Source of the DNA: Agrobacterium tumefaciens
Lineage (GTDB): Bacteria; Pseudomonadota; Alphaproteobacteria; Rhizobiales; Rhizobiaceae
NCBI RefSeq assembly: GCF_009649785.1
Contig: NZ_WJOK01000003.1
Location: 1 to 64,000 of the forward strand
Length of the DNA stretch: 64,000 nt
Reading direction: 5' to 3'
Shown: positions 43,986 to 53,206 of the stretch, piece by piece
Numbering within the stretch: the stretch's first letter is position 1
Layout: every line of letters begins with the position of its first letter
Notes under the pieces: generated by a model
Databases searched by the model: none
What the model was told of the DNA's origin: nothing
The model's input: the letters and a program-made list of their open reading frames with translations, nothing else
Program-made: the position numbers and the translations under genes

Positions 43986-46184
43986 ATGAAATTCGACACA
44001 CCTGCAATCAACAATCCCATCGACCGGATGAAAGTCGTCGGTCAGCCTATCCCACGCATTGACGGCCAAGAGAAAACGACGGGCCGAGCAATGTATGCCT
44101 ACGAATGGCACGATCCGAATATTCCTTACGCCTACGGGTATCCGGTCGGTGCCGCGATTGCGAAGGGCCGTATCCGGTCGATATCGACCGACGCCGCAAA
44201 GCGGTCCCCCGGCGTTTTGACGGTTGTCACCACCTTGGACGTGGGCAAGCGCGAGAAGGGTAAATTCAACACAGCCAATCTTTTTGGTGGCGATGAAGTC
44301 CAGCACTATCACCAGGCGGTGGCAGTGGTCGTCGCAGAAACCTTCGAGCAGGCGCGCGCCGCAGCTTCGCTTGTGACAGTAGAATATGAAACTGCGCCCG
44401 GGAGCTTCGATCTCAAGAAGGCCAAGGACAGTGCGGTCAAGCCCGACGAGAAGCAGCAGCCCGACACGGCAGTCGGTGACTTCGAGGGAGCCTTCAAGAG
44501 CGCACCGGTCACTCTCGACGAAAGTTATACCACTCCAGATCAGTCACATTCCATGATGGAGCCCCATGCGTCCATCGCTGCGTGGCATGGCGATAAACTG
44601 ACCGTTTGGACGTCCAGCCAGATGATTGATTGGTGGCGATCCGATCTGGCGACTACACTTGGTATCGACAAGGACAATATCCATTTGATGTCGCCATTCA
44701 TAGGCGGGGGTTTCGGGGGTAAGCTTTTCTTGCGGGCCGACGCGGTGCTCGCTGCCTTTGCAGCAAAGGCTACTGGACGTCCGGTCAAGGTTGCGCTTCC
44801 CCGTCCGTTCATAGCCAACAACACGACGCATCGGCCGGCGACGATCCAGCGTATTCGCATTGGAGCGACACAGGACGGCAAAATCACCGCGATTGCTCAC
44901 GAAAGCTGGTCGGGTGACCAGCCTGGGGGCCAGCTGGAAACGGCTGTCAATCAGACACGACTGCTCTACGCGGGTGAGAACCGGATGACTGCCATGAGAC
45001 TGGCCACGCTTCACTTGCCCGAAGGCAATGCGATGCGGGCGCCCGGCGAAGCGCCGGGGTTGATGGCCCTCGAGATCGCCATAGACGAGATAGCTGAAAA
45101 GGTGGGCGTCGATCCGGTCGAGTTTCGGATACTCAACGACACTCAGGTCGATCCTGAGAAGCCCGAGCGCGCTTTTACCCAAAGGAACCTGGTCGGCTGT
45201 CTCAAGCTCGGGGCGGAACGGTTTGGCTGGAACCAGCGCGGCAAGCCGGGTTCCCGACGAGAAGGAAACTGGCTTATCGGATCGGGTGTTGCAGCCGCTT
45301 TGCGAAACAATCTTCTCCTCCCATCCGCAGCAAGGGTTCGGCTCGGCGTGGACGGTATTGCAACGGTTGAAACCGATATGACCGATATCGGGACCGGCAG
45401 CTATACCATCATCGCACAAACAGCAGCTGAGATGTTGGGCCTGCCGGTCGATCGAGTAGCCGTTCAGCTGGGCGATTCCCGCTTTCCGGTTTCGGCGGGG
45501 TCGGGCGGGCAGTTCGGCGCGAACTGTTCTACCTCCGGCGTCTACGCAGCCTGCGTGAAGCTTCGTGAGGCGGTGGCGCAGAAACTCGGCTTTAACACTG
45601 ATGACGTCGTGTTCGAGAACGGACAGGTTCGATCTGGAAACCGTTCGGTAGCGCTTACGGAGGCGGCTGCGCCAAACGGCCTTGTTGGCGAGGATGGAAT
45701 GGAATGGGGCGATCTTTCCGAAGCCCATCAACAGTCAACGTTCGGTGCCCACTTCGTGGAAGTCGGCGTTGACGTGGCCACGGGTGAAACGCGCATTCGA
45801 CGCATGCTGGCCGTCTGTGCGGCCGGACGGATCCTGAACCCGATAACAGCGCGCAGCCAGGTGATTGGTGCCATGACAATGGGTGTGGGTGGAGCGCTGT
45901 CAGAGGAGTTGGCGGTCGATACGAAGCAAGGCTTCTTCGTCAACCACGATCTGGCTGGCTACGAAGTTCCGGTGCATGCCGACATTCCCCATCAGGAAGT
46001 GATTTTCATGGACGAAGCAGACCCCATGTCGTCGCCGATGAAGGCCAAGGGCGTTGGCGAGCTTGGTCTCTGCGGGGTTTCTGCAGCTGTCGCCAACGCA
46101 ATCTACAATGCCACCGGGGTGAGGGTGCGTCACTATCCTGTGACGCTCGACAAGATCATAGGCGGGCTGCCGGATGTTGCATGA
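43986..46184 (+). CDS. paoC: Aldehyde oxidase molybdenum-cofactor subunit
   Basis: 732 residues, the length of PaoC/YagR. Xanthine-oxidase-fold molybdopterin domains: IPRIDGQEKTTGRAMYAYEW, MSPFIGGGFGGKLFLRADA, MRAPGEAPGLMALEIAIDE and the C-terminal GVGELGLCGVSAAVANAIYNATG with the catalytic Glu region near KAKGVGELG. Binds molybdopterin cytosine dinucleotide and oxidises aldehydes. Acts in the periplasm as part of a PaoABC heterotrimer. Confidence 0.94.
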   Translation: MKFDTPAINNPIDRMKVVGQPIPRIDGQEKTTGRAMYAYEWHDPNIPYAYGYPVGAAIAKGRIRSISTDAAKRSPGVLTVVTTLDVGKREKGKFNTANLFGGDEVQHYHQAVAVVVAETFEQARAAASLVTVEYETAPGSFDLKKAKDSAVKPDEKQQPDTAVGDFEGAFKSAPVTLDESYTTPDQSHSMMEPHASIAAWHGDKLTVWTSSQMIDWWRSDLATTLGIDKDNIHLMSPFIGGGFGGKLFLRADAVLAAFAAKATGRPVKVALPRPFIANNTTHRPATIQRIRIGATQDGKITAIAHESWSGDQPGGQLETAVNQTRLLYAGENRMTAMRLATLHLPEGNAMRAPGEAPGLMALEIAIDEIAEKVGVDPVEFRILNDTQVDPEKPERAFTQRNLVGCLKLGAERFGWNQRGKPGSRREGNWLIGSGVAAALRNNLLLPSAARVRLGVDGIATVETDMTDIGTGSYTIIAQTAAEMLGLPVDRVAVQLGDSRFPVSAGSGGQFGANCSTSGVYAACVKLREAVAQKLGFNTDDVVFENGQVRSGNRSVALTEAAAPNGLVGEDGMEWGDLSEAHQQSTFGAHFVEVGVDVATGETRIRRMLAVCAAGRILNPITARSQVIGAMTMGVGGALSEELAVDTKQGFFVNHDLAGYEVPVHADIPHQEVIFMDEADPMSSPMKAKGVGELGLCGVSAAVANAIYNATGVRVRHYPVTLDKIIGGLPDVA

Positions 46185-47133
46185 CGACATCGCCGCCCTC
46201 ACGGATATCTGTCCTCAGGAGGATATCCAAGCTGCGACAAAGCCGACGCCGGTCAGGTCGTTGCTCACCGATGATACGGAAGAAATATTTGGCTTTGCGA
46301 TAAGGGAGCTTGCAAAGGGGAGGGTGGCACTTGCCACCCTTGTCGAAATTCGCGGGGGAGCGGCGCGCGCGCTTGGCTCCCATGTCGCCGTTGCGGCCGA
46401 TGGTCGTTTTTGTGGTTATGTGTCTGGGGGCTGCATTGAGGCGGCTGTCGCTTCCGAGGCGCTCGACGCAATGGGCGAGAACAGAGATAGGGAGGTGAAG
46501 TTCGGATTAGGCTCCCCCTTTTTCGACATTTCCCTGCCGTGCGGTGGTGGGATTACAGTGTCGATCCACGTGCTGCAAAATACCGAGATGTTGAGCGGCG
46601 TTCTTGAACAGCTTCATCAGCGCCGGACCACGGGCCTGCGCTACACGAGGCAGACCCAACAGCTCGAGATCGTCGAACCGCCATCGCGGGCCGGTTGCGC
46701 CGACGACCGCTTTTTCACGGTCTATCGGCCGCGCACGCGTGTCGTGATTTCCGGTCAAAGTATAGAGGCCGAGAGGGTCGCTGATATAGCCCAATCCTCC
46801 GGCTACGAGGTGGTGGCCTGCACAGCGAACGAAAAAGTTGTGCCCGATATCGATCAGTACACCGCTGTTGTTCTTCTCCATCACGACCTTGATGCGGAGC
46901 AGGCCGTTCTGCAAGCCGCGTTACGGTCACCCGCATTCTACATCGGCGCCTTGGGGAGCACCCGTACACACCGTAGACGGGTCGATTTCCTTGTCAGCTC
47001 CGGTTTCTCCCGGGCAGATACTGATCGGATAAGGGCACCGATCGGACTTTTCGGGCCAACCCGCGATGCGAACTCCCTTGCCCTGTCCATCCTTGCCGAC
47101 ATCGCGGCAAGCCGCTTGTCCCTTTATGCGTGA
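46174..47133 (+). CDS. paoD: XdhC-family molybdenum cofactor chaperone
   Basis: 319 residues; starts at ATG 46174 inside the end of paoC (11-base overlap). XdhC/CoxI fold: GRVALATLVEIRGGAARALGSHVAVAADGRFCGYVSGGCIEAAVASEAL, then the Rossmann part TRVVISGQSIEAERVADIAQSSGYEVVAC and FYIGALGSTRTHRRR. Such proteins bind the cofactor, add the terminal sulfur ligand with a desulfurase and insert it. Homologous position to paoD in paoABCD. Confidence 0.88.
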   Translation: MLHDDIAALTDICPQEDIQAATKPTPVRSLLTDDTEEIFGFAIRELAKGRVALATLVEIRGGAARALGSHVAVAADGRFCGYVSGGCIEAAVASEALDAMGENRDREVKFGLGSPFFDISLPCGGGITVSIHVLQNTEMLSGVLEQLHQRRTTGLRYTRQTQQLEIVEPPSRAGCADDRFFTVYRPRTRVVISGQSIEAERVADIAQSSGYEVVACTANEKVVPDIDQYTAVVLLHHDLDAEQAVLQAALRSPAFYIGALGSTRTHRRRVDFLVSSGFSRADTDRIRAPIGLFGPTRDANSLALSILADIAASRLSLYA

Positions 47134-47165
47134 GGTTCGGTGTGGAAGCGGCAGGAGATAGACGA

Positions 47166-47771
47166 GTGTCAGTTGCCGTGGTTGTCCTGGCCGCTGGACG
47201 ATCGAGCAGGATGGCGGGTGCCGGGCACAAGCTTCTTGCGCGTTTTCGGGAAACCAGCCTCGTTCGTCGGGCCGCATTGGCAGCTATTGGGGCCGGCAGT
47301 CGTTCTGTGGTTGTTGTGACCGGATACCGAAGCTCGGACGTCGAGGCCGAAATTGCAGGGCTCGACGTGATCATCGCGAGAAATTCCAACTTCAGTGACG
47401 GAATGGCAAGCTCGATCGTGCTCGGCGTCCAGCGCGCCGCGTTGCAAGCTCCCGACGGGATTATGATCATGCTTGCGGATATGCCGTTGCTTGAACCTGC
47501 GGATATTGACGCACTCATCGGCGCTTTTGCGGAGAGAAACGGAAAGGCGATTATTCGCGCGGTGTGCGAAGGAAATCCGGGAAACCCGGTTGTCTTTCCT
47601 CGCGCCGCATTCCCGCAGCTCATGGCGCTTATAGGCGACAGCGGCGCGCGCAAGATAATCACCCAATCTGGTCTCGACGTCATCGACATAGAGATTGGCG
47701 AAAGCGCCAAGGTGGACATAGACAACACAGAGCAGCTCGTTGCTTTAGGTGGCCATCCAGAAATCGACTGA
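47166..47771 (+). CDS. mocA: MocA-like molybdenum cofactor cytidylyltransferase
   Basis: 201 residues from GTG 47166 (AGGAG upstream); a GTG at 47130 within the paoD end is less likely. Nucleotidyltransferase signature VVVLAAGRSSRMAGAGHKLLARF, LADMPLLEP and NPGNPVVFPRAAFPQL. MocA converts molybdopterin to the cytosine dinucleotide required by PaoC-type enzymes. The operon therefore carries enzyme, chaperone and cofactor-finishing gene together. Confidence 0.88.
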   Translation: MSVAVVVLAAGRSSRMAGAGHKLLARFRETSLVRRAALAAIGAGSRSVVVVTGYRSSDVEAEIAGLDVIIARNSNFSDGMASSIVLGVQRAALQAPDGIMIMLADMPLLEPADIDALIGAFAERNGKAIIRAVCEGNPGNPVVFPRAAFPQLMALIGDSGARKIITQSGLDVIDIEIGESAKVDIDNTEQLVALGGHPEID

Positions 47772-47909
47772 TCATCGAAACCTCATGTGTGCAGAGGCGT
47801 GGATCGCATTTTTACATCGACACCCCTTTTTATTGTCCATCACCGAACATTTGTCGTGCTTAACGCGTTCCTTCAGTTGCGGCACAATGATGTGCCCATG
47901 GAGGTGGTC

Positions 47910-48215
47910 ATGACCAAATTCGCGCTTTACGTTCCGCTCGAGGCAATGCCCGGCAAAGAACAGGAGGTCGCCGAGTTTCTGCGATCAGCCTTACCGCTGG
48001 TCAATGCAGAGCCCGGCACGATTTCCTGGTATGCGATACAGGGAGGCCCAACTTCGTTTGCAATCTTCGATACGTTCGACGATGAGGACGGTAGGGATGC
48101 GCACTTAAATGGCCAAGTCGCTGCAGCCTTGATGGCGAAGGCAGAGGCAGGGGACCTGTTCGCCAAGCCGCCGCAGATACACATGCTGTCTATCCTCGCC
48201 GAAAAGCGTTCATAG
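47910..48215 (+). CDS. Antibiotic-biosynthesis-monooxygenase domain protein
   Basis: 101 residues from ATG 47910 with GGAGGTGG upstream; the longer frame from 47787 is not used. Ferredoxin-like ABM fold: FALYVPLEAMPGKEQEVAEFLRSALPLVNAEPGTISWYAIQG, FAIFDTFDDEDGRDAHLNGQVAAAL. These small dimeric proteins can oxidise quinol-like compounds without cofactors or bind haem; function here unknown. It stands 138 bases after mocA and may be its own transcript. Confidence 0.85.
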   Translation: MTKFALYVPLEAMPGKEQEVAEFLRSALPLVNAEPGTISWYAIQGGPTSFAIFDTFDDEDGRDAHLNGQVAAALMAKAEAGDLFAKPPQIHMLSILAEKRS

Positions 48216-48514
48216 CCCAGACTATTCGGACCTCATAATGTCGAACAGATGGGCTCAGATCGGCAACAAAATGAGATAATATCTCGTTCACCAATGGCTG
48301 GCGGCTGGGATTGCGGTAGCAACCATAAAAGCATCCATTAGTGGTCGGCAGTTCGAACAAAGTCAGCGCGTGCAGAGTTCTTCCGTCGCTTCGAGCTAAT
48401 ACCTTTGACTTTGACGGACCTTCAGCATTGTGCAACCGTCGCCACATAGACCGGCGTCGGCGCGTAGATTCTCGTCGAGAGCTTTGAGTCCTTTGTGCAG
48501 GGAAAGATACTCTC
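48216..48514. other. Intergenic region with dyad before GlxA-like gene
   Basis: No gene seen. Contains the symmetric element GAGAT-AAT-ATCTC (48273-48285), a candidate operator or promoter element of the regulator gene at 48515. Confidence 0.4.
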
Positions 48515-49501
48515 ATGCGGATCGTGATCTTCGTTCCAAAGGACGTGCATTCTCTGGAGCTTGCAGGGCTAATGGACGTGTTTGCCGAAGCAAATGCCCG
48601 TGTTGAAAAGTTATTCTACGAAGTTGCTGTCTTGGCAGGGCACGAGGGGACGATCCGCTGTGCATCGGGGCTAAAAATCCTGACCGACTGCGCTTTCGAT
48701 GCGTACCTTGGTAGCCCCGATACATTGCTTGTAGCCGGCAGCGTCGGAGTTCCGCAAAGTCCGGGCGGGCGTGTTGTCGACTGGATTGTTAAAATCGCGG
48801 CTCAGGCGCGGCGCTATGGCTCCGTCTGCACAGGGGCATTCGTGCTTGGCGAGGCAGGTCTACTGAAAGACCGGCGTGTTACGACGCACTGGCAGTTCGC
48901 GTCACTGTTGGCCGAGCGCTTCCCCGAGACGCGGGTGGAAAGCGACCGGGTTTTTGTCCGTGATGGCGCGATGATCACGTCGGCCGGTTCCAGCGCGGCT
49001 ATAGATCTCGGCCTTTCCCTCGTCGAGGAGGACTTGGGCCGGGAGATTGCGCTCTACGTTGCTCGCCGACTCGTCGTGTTTCTGAAGCGACCAGGCGATC
49101 AGTCGCAGTTCAGCGTGCATCTGGCGGCACAGGCTATCGACCGCAGCCGTCTACACAACGTCCAGCAATATGTTCTGAACCATCCGGCGGCTGACCTCTC
49201 TGTCAGCGCCTTGGCGAAGATCGCGGCCATGAGTGTGCGGAACTTTACGCGTGTTTTTTCGCAGGAGGTCGGTATATCGCCATCAGACTATGTCGACCGG
49301 ACCCGTATCGACGTTGCGCGCTTCCTTTTGGAGGGGAGCCGCCTGCCAATCGCTTTGGTGGCAGCGAGAAGTGGTTTTGGATCGACACGCGCGATGCGCC
49401 GTGCCTTTGTTTCGCACGCTGGAGTGACGCCGTCCGACTACCGTGATCGCTTTCGGACGTCCGGCGATGGCGCGAGAATCAGTTTGTCCGAAAACGGCTG
49501 A
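48515..49501 (+). CDS. GlxA-family AraC-type regulator with DJ-1/PfpI domain
   Basis: 328 residues. N-terminal DJ-1/PfpI amidotransferase-like domain (1-195; RIVIFVPKDVHSLELAGLMDVFAEAN, GSVCTGAFVLGEAGLL with the nucleophile-elbow Cys), then two AraC helix-turn-helix motifs (210-315; LSVSALAKIAAMSVRNFTRVFSQEVGISPSDYVDRTRIDVARFLLEGS, AARSGFGSTRAMRRAF). Regulators of this family (GlxA, ArgR, GbdR) respond to small metabolites such as amines and betaines. Followed after a few bases by the LOV-EAL gene. Confidence 0.9.
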   Translation: MRIVIFVPKDVHSLELAGLMDVFAEANARVEKLFYEVAVLAGHEGTIRCASGLKILTDCAFDAYLGSPDTLLVAGSVGVPQSPGGRVVDWIVKIAAQARRYGSVCTGAFVLGEAGLLKDRRVTTHWQFASLLAERFPETRVESDRVFVRDGAMITSAGSSAAIDLGLSLVEEDLGREIALYVARRLVVFLKRPGDQSQFSVHLAAQAIDRSRLHNVQQYVLNHPAADLSVSALAKIAAMSVRNFTRVFSQEVGISPSDYVDRTRIDVARFLLEGSRLPIALVAARSGFGSTRAMRRAFVSHAGVTPSDYRDRFRTSGDGARISLSENG

Positions 49502-49555
49502 CGCTTGTCTTGGAACCGCCTCGGCTGCGGGTTGCCCCGCCCGTGTTCGCCGTCC

Positions 49556-51325
49556 ATGGTTCTTGTCATGGAAGAATTCGAAAAACGCATGCAGTCGCAC
49601 CTCATGCAGCCCGCGCCGGTCATTTCGGACAATGCGCTTCTCAGCTCCGACGCTATCAGGCCAATTCTTGCGACGCTGGTCGAAGAACTAACCGATGGGA
49701 TCGCGATCGCACAGCGTTTGGGCGCCAATTCGCCTTTGCTCTATGTCAATCAGGCCTTCGAGCATCTGACTGGCTACGCTCGGAACGAGGTCGTCGGGAA
49801 AGATTGCCGCTATTTGCAGGGCAACGAGCGCGACCAACAAGAGGTCGTCCACATTCGCGCTGCGATCGATGCGGCGGAGCCTCTGGACTCAACGCTGCGT
49901 AACTATCGAAAGGACGGGTCGGCGTTCTGGAACAGTCTCAGTCTCCGGCCTGCCTGGGTGGGCGAAGAACTATTCTACGTCGGCATACTGCGCGACGTCT
50001 CGGCGATTCGCCAGGCGCACACCGCGCTGGATCGTGTCGCGAACCTCGACGCGACCACGGGTTGCCTGAACCGTCAAGCATTTATCCTGGCTACCGAGGA
50101 GCGTTTCGCAACCAATGCCAAAGCGACGCCCTTGGTCGTGAAGCTGGATGTGATCGGTTTTCACGATTTCAACACGGGATACGGTTTCGAAATCGGGGAT
50201 GCCCTGCTTTATGAAACAGGGCGGCGGCTGCGGGACGTGGGCGCTGCCCAGGTGGGACGCATGGGCGCCAATGAGTTCGCTTTGGCTTTTGAGCTCACGG
50301 ATGGATCAAGTGCGGATACTATCGTGGCAGCGGTATTCGCTTCGCTTGCCGCTGACTTCGTCGTGCCAGGTGCAAGTGTCTCACTGCGTTTCGCCATCGG
50401 CTATGCGGTGGGCCAGCCTCGGGCGAGACCCATTTCGCTGATCCGCAATGCCGGCATCGCCCTGTGGGCCGCCAAGTCCGCCCCTCTGGGTGGTCCGCGA
50501 CGGTTTCGAGACTCGGATCACGAACAGGCAAGCCGACGCGTGCGAATGACTCGCGAATTGAAGGTCGCGGTCGCGAATGACGAATTTGTGTATCACTTCC
50601 AACCCCAGGTAGACCTTGCAACCGGCGAGTGGGTGGGTGCGGAAGCTCTGATACGCTGGAATCATCCTCTGTTTGGCAGCCAGCTCCCCGGAAGTTTCGT
50701 CGAGACTGCCGAGCGATCAGGTCTGCTGCTTGATCTGACCGAACGAAGTCTGACGACCGTCGCAGCTTATGCACGGCGCATTAACGCGCATCGCGGCAAG
50801 GCTTTGCGCTTTGCGGTGAATGTATCCGCCGGGGAGTTCCTGCAGCATGACATGGCCGAAATGCTGGATCGGGTCCTGTGCCTGACCAAGGCCGACCCGG
50901 CATGGTTGACGCTTGAGATCACCGAAAGCATGTTTCTCAGCGATACACCCGGCGTGATGGACGCATTTCAGCGGCTGCGACAGAGCGGCGTCGGCCTTTC
51001 CGTCGATGACTTCGGCACGGGCTATTCAAACCTGCGATCGCTCGAAACCTTTCCGGTTACCGAGATCAAGATAGACCGCACCTTTATCAGCGAACTCGCA
51101 ACGAGGCCGTCCAGAAGGGTGATTGTCCAGGCCGTTATCGATCTTGGACGCGCCCTTGGGTTAACTGTGGTTGCAGAAGGCGTGGAGACCGAGGCCCAGC
51201 GCAAAATGCTTCGCGAAATGGGCTGTCCGGTCGGCCAAGGCTACCTTTTCGGCCGTCCCATCGACGCCGAAGTTTTTGCAGCCGGCTTGGCACGGATCGG
51301 GAGCGACGGGGTGGAAACAGTCTAA
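49556..51325 (+). CDS. LOV-GGDEF-EAL cyclic-di-GMP protein, probable blue-light sensor
   Basis: 589 residues if started at ATG 49556 (ATG 49568 and TTG 49505 are alternatives; no clear binding site). LOV-type PAS: NQAFEHLTGYARNEVVGKDCRYLQG with the flavin-adduct Cys, then NYRKDGSAFWNSLSLRP. GGDEF is degenerate (VGRMGANEF), so cyclase activity is unlikely. EAL looks complete: EALIRW, TLEITES, SVDDFGTGYSNL, EIKIDRTFI, VVAEGVET, GQGYLFGRP. Expected: light-controlled c-di-GMP phosphodiesterase (inference from family). Confidence 0.9.
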   Translation: MVLVMEEFEKRMQSHLMQPAPVISDNALLSSDAIRPILATLVEELTDGIAIAQRLGANSPLLYVNQAFEHLTGYARNEVVGKDCRYLQGNERDQQEVVHIRAAIDAAEPLDSTLRNYRKDGSAFWNSLSLRPAWVGEELFYVGILRDVSAIRQAHTALDRVANLDATTGCLNRQAFILATEERFATNAKATPLVVKLDVIGFHDFNTGYGFEIGDALLYETGRRLRDVGAAQVGRMGANEFALAFELTDGSSADTIVAAVFASLAADFVVPGASVSLRFAIGYAVGQPRARPISLIRNAGIALWAAKSAPLGGPRRFRDSDHEQASRRVRMTRELKVAVANDEFVYHFQPQVDLATGEWVGAEALIRWNHPLFGSQLPGSFVETAERSGLLLDLTERSLTTVAAYARRINAHRGKALRFAVNVSAGEFLQHDMAEMLDRVLCLTKADPAWLTLEITESMFLSDTPGVMDAFQRLRQSGVGLSVDDFGTGYSNLRSLETFPVTEIKIDRTFISELATRPSRRVIVQAVIDLGRALGLTVVAEGVETEAQRKMLREMGCPVGQGYLFGRPIDAEVFAAGLARIGSDGVETV

Positions 51326-51386
51326 GGTCAGCGGGAGTCAGGACCGATTTGGCCCCGCGAGTAATCGCGGAGCCAAGAGACGCTGA

Positions 51387-51590
51387 TTAGATGAGGCTGA
51401 CGTTCTCGGCCTTGGACTTTCCAGTCTTGCGGTCCTGTCCCACATCGTAGCTGACCTTCTGGCCATCCTGAAGAGAACCACCAAACCCTACGGCGGAGAT
51501 GTGGACGAAGACGTCCGGGCCGCCGTTGTCCGGAGTGATGAAGCCGAAGCCCTTGTCCTGTGCGAAAAATTTGACGGTACCTGTTGCCAT
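51387..51590 (-). CDS. cspA: Cold-shock domain protein
   Basis: 67 residues from ATG 51590 preceded by GAGGATAAC. Cold-shock beta-barrel with the RNA-binding motifs [17 protein letters not shown] and DVFVHISAV. Single-stranded RNA/DNA chaperone, cytoplasmic. Lone gene; typical of the several csp copies in Rhizobiales. The AAG-GCC type hairpin at about 51639-51658 lies in its 5' leader, where cold-regulated structures are usual. Confidence 0.95.
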   Translation of the reverse strand: MATGTVKFFAQDKGFGFITPDNGGPDVFVHISAVGFGGSLQDGQKVSYDVGQDRKTGKSKAENVSLI

Positions 51591-52093
51591 GTTATCCTCG
51601 TTAATTGAATACGACGCGGTAATACTATTGTTCGATGGCGGTGGCCACAAGGCTTTATGGCCTTCTCGAGACAAGTCGCCGTGGATGAGTGGCTTTCAAA
51701 AACGCCTGTTTTGCGGTCTCAGTCACGATCAGCACGCGATCTGTTGAATTTCAGCACGAATTAATTCGTATTTCCATTCTGCTCCCGCGCACAAAAATCG
51801 AAGCAACGAGGTGCTTATGAACAAATTTGTCGCGTTGAGCGGGCCTGATCTTGATCGGCAAAGCAGCGCGGTTTGAAGGCGTAAAGAGTTGCGGCCGCCG
51901 AGATCGCTTGCTCTATGTGCATACAACGTCTCTATAGCGGTCAAAATGCTTAAATTTTAGTCTTTTCCAGTGTTGCGGATATTTTCATCGATCTATCTTG
52001 CGGACGCGCTATTTGCGTGCTTGTATAGACAACCTAGGCAGTCATCACAGTTGCCGAGCCTGAAGGCGCAGACAGAGCGCAGGAGAGATTTGC
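51591..52093. other. 503-base divergent intergenic region
   Basis: No gene is visible. It holds the cspA leader (51591-51700), the 14-bp palindrome ACGAATTAATTCGT (51756-51769) and a HutC-like operator at 52020-52033. GGAG of the ABC gene lies just before 52094. Confidence 0.6.
52020..52033. promoter_or_regulatory. HutC-like operator before the ABC/lyase operon
   Basis: CTTGTATAGACAAC: a TTGT-ATAG-ACAA dyad. It closely resembles the HutC operator known from pseudomonads (CTTGTATGTACAAG). A HutC-type gene lies downstream in the same unit (55575), so autoregulated control of the whole operon is likely. Confidence 0.7.
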
Positions 52094-53206
52094 ATGATCG
52101 TCTTCGACAACGTCACCAAGCAATATGCGGGCGCGGCTACTGCCGTAAACGGTTTGTCCCTGACGGCGCCAAACGGCAAACTGACCGTGTTCGTCGGCCC
52201 TTCGGGGTGCGGGAAAACCACATCCTTGCGGATGATCAACAGGTTGATCGTACAATCGTCCGGGTCGATCCTTCTTGACGGCGAACCGACAGATGGCATG
52301 GACGTGGCACTGCTGCGTCGTCGTATCGGTTATGTCATCCAGCATGCCGGGCTTTTCCCCCATCGCACCGTTGTTCAGAACATAGCGACCACTGCGCGGC
52401 TAAACGGAGCGCCAAAGGAAAAAGCACTGCGCACGGCGCATGAGTTGCTTGAGCGTGTAGGGCTGACCGCCGCCTTTGCCGATCGTTATCCGTGGCAGCT
52501 TTCGGGTGGCCAGCAGCAACGCGTCGGCGTTGCACGTGCACTCGCTTCCGATCCCAAATTCATGCTGATGGACGAACCCTTCAGTGCTGTCGATCCCGTC
52601 GTTCGCACACAGTTGCAGGACGAATTTCTTCGCTTGCAGCGTGAGATTGGCAAGACCATCATCATGGTGACCCATGATATTGACGAAGCGTTGAAGCTTG
52701 GCGATCAGGTTGCTGTTTTGCGTGCCGGCGGAACGCTTGCGCAGATCGCCACTCCAGAAGAATTGCTGGCGCGCCCGGCAGATGCCTTCGTGGCGGACTT
52801 TATCGGCCGGGACAGAGGGTATCGCTTCCTGAGTTTCGCCGAATTTGATGGTGCAGTCCCTCTCGGTGCGGAGCCGACAGCCTTGCTCGGCGCAACACCG
52901 GACAGCCTTCGTGGCGTTGCAACGGATCGCTGGGTTCTGGTGACTGACGCCGAACATCGTCCGATCGGATGGGCCGATGCGCAGGGTCTCAGGCAGCCAC
53001 TGCGTGAGGGAGATCTCAATCTCAGCGGTACGCTGGCGCCGGAAGGTAGCAGTTTGCGCCATGTGCTAGATGCAGCGTTGAGTTCGCCCTCCGGCCGCGG
53101 GGTCATCGTAGGGTCAACGGGCCAGCTTGTCGGCACCGTCACACTCTCTGATGTCGCCAAAGCCATCGAAGCCGCGCGGGTCGGTCGCTTCGGAGGTCAG
53201 CCATGA
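52094..53206 (+). CDS. OpuC/ProV-type ABC transporter ATPase
   Basis: 370 residues. Walker A GPSGCGKTTSLRMINR (35-50), signature LSGGQQQRVGVARAL, Walker B FMLMDEPFSAVDP, His-loop MVTHDIDEAL. After the ATPase a CBS-like regulatory segment (about 275-365, GVATDRWVLVTDAEHRPIGWA, GTVTLSDVAKAIEAA), the layout of quaternary-amine importers. Energises uptake through the two permeases that follow. Overlaps the first permease by four bases. Confidence 0.93.
   Translation: MIVFDNVTKQYAGAATAVNGLSLTAPNGKLTVFVGPSGCGKTTSLRMINRLIVQSSGSILLDGEPTDGMDVALLRRRIGYVIQHAGLFPHRTVVQNIATTARLNGAPKEKALRTAHELLERVGLTAAFADRYPWQLSGGQQQRVGVARALASDPKFMLMDEPFSAVDPVVRTQLQDEFLRLQREIGKTIIMVTHDIDEALKLGDQVAVLRAGGTLAQIATPEELLARPADAFVADFIGRDRGYRFLSFAEFDGAVPLGAEPTALLGATPDSLRGVATDRWVLVTDAEHRPIGWADAQGLRQPLREGDLNLSGTLAPEGSSLRHVLDAALSSPSGRGVIVGSTGQLVGTVTLSDVAKAIEAARVGRFGGQP

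Noticed and set aside
44544-45731. 395-codon minus-strand frame
   Set aside because: Antisense to paoC, which has full family motifs; a shadow of high-GC coding.
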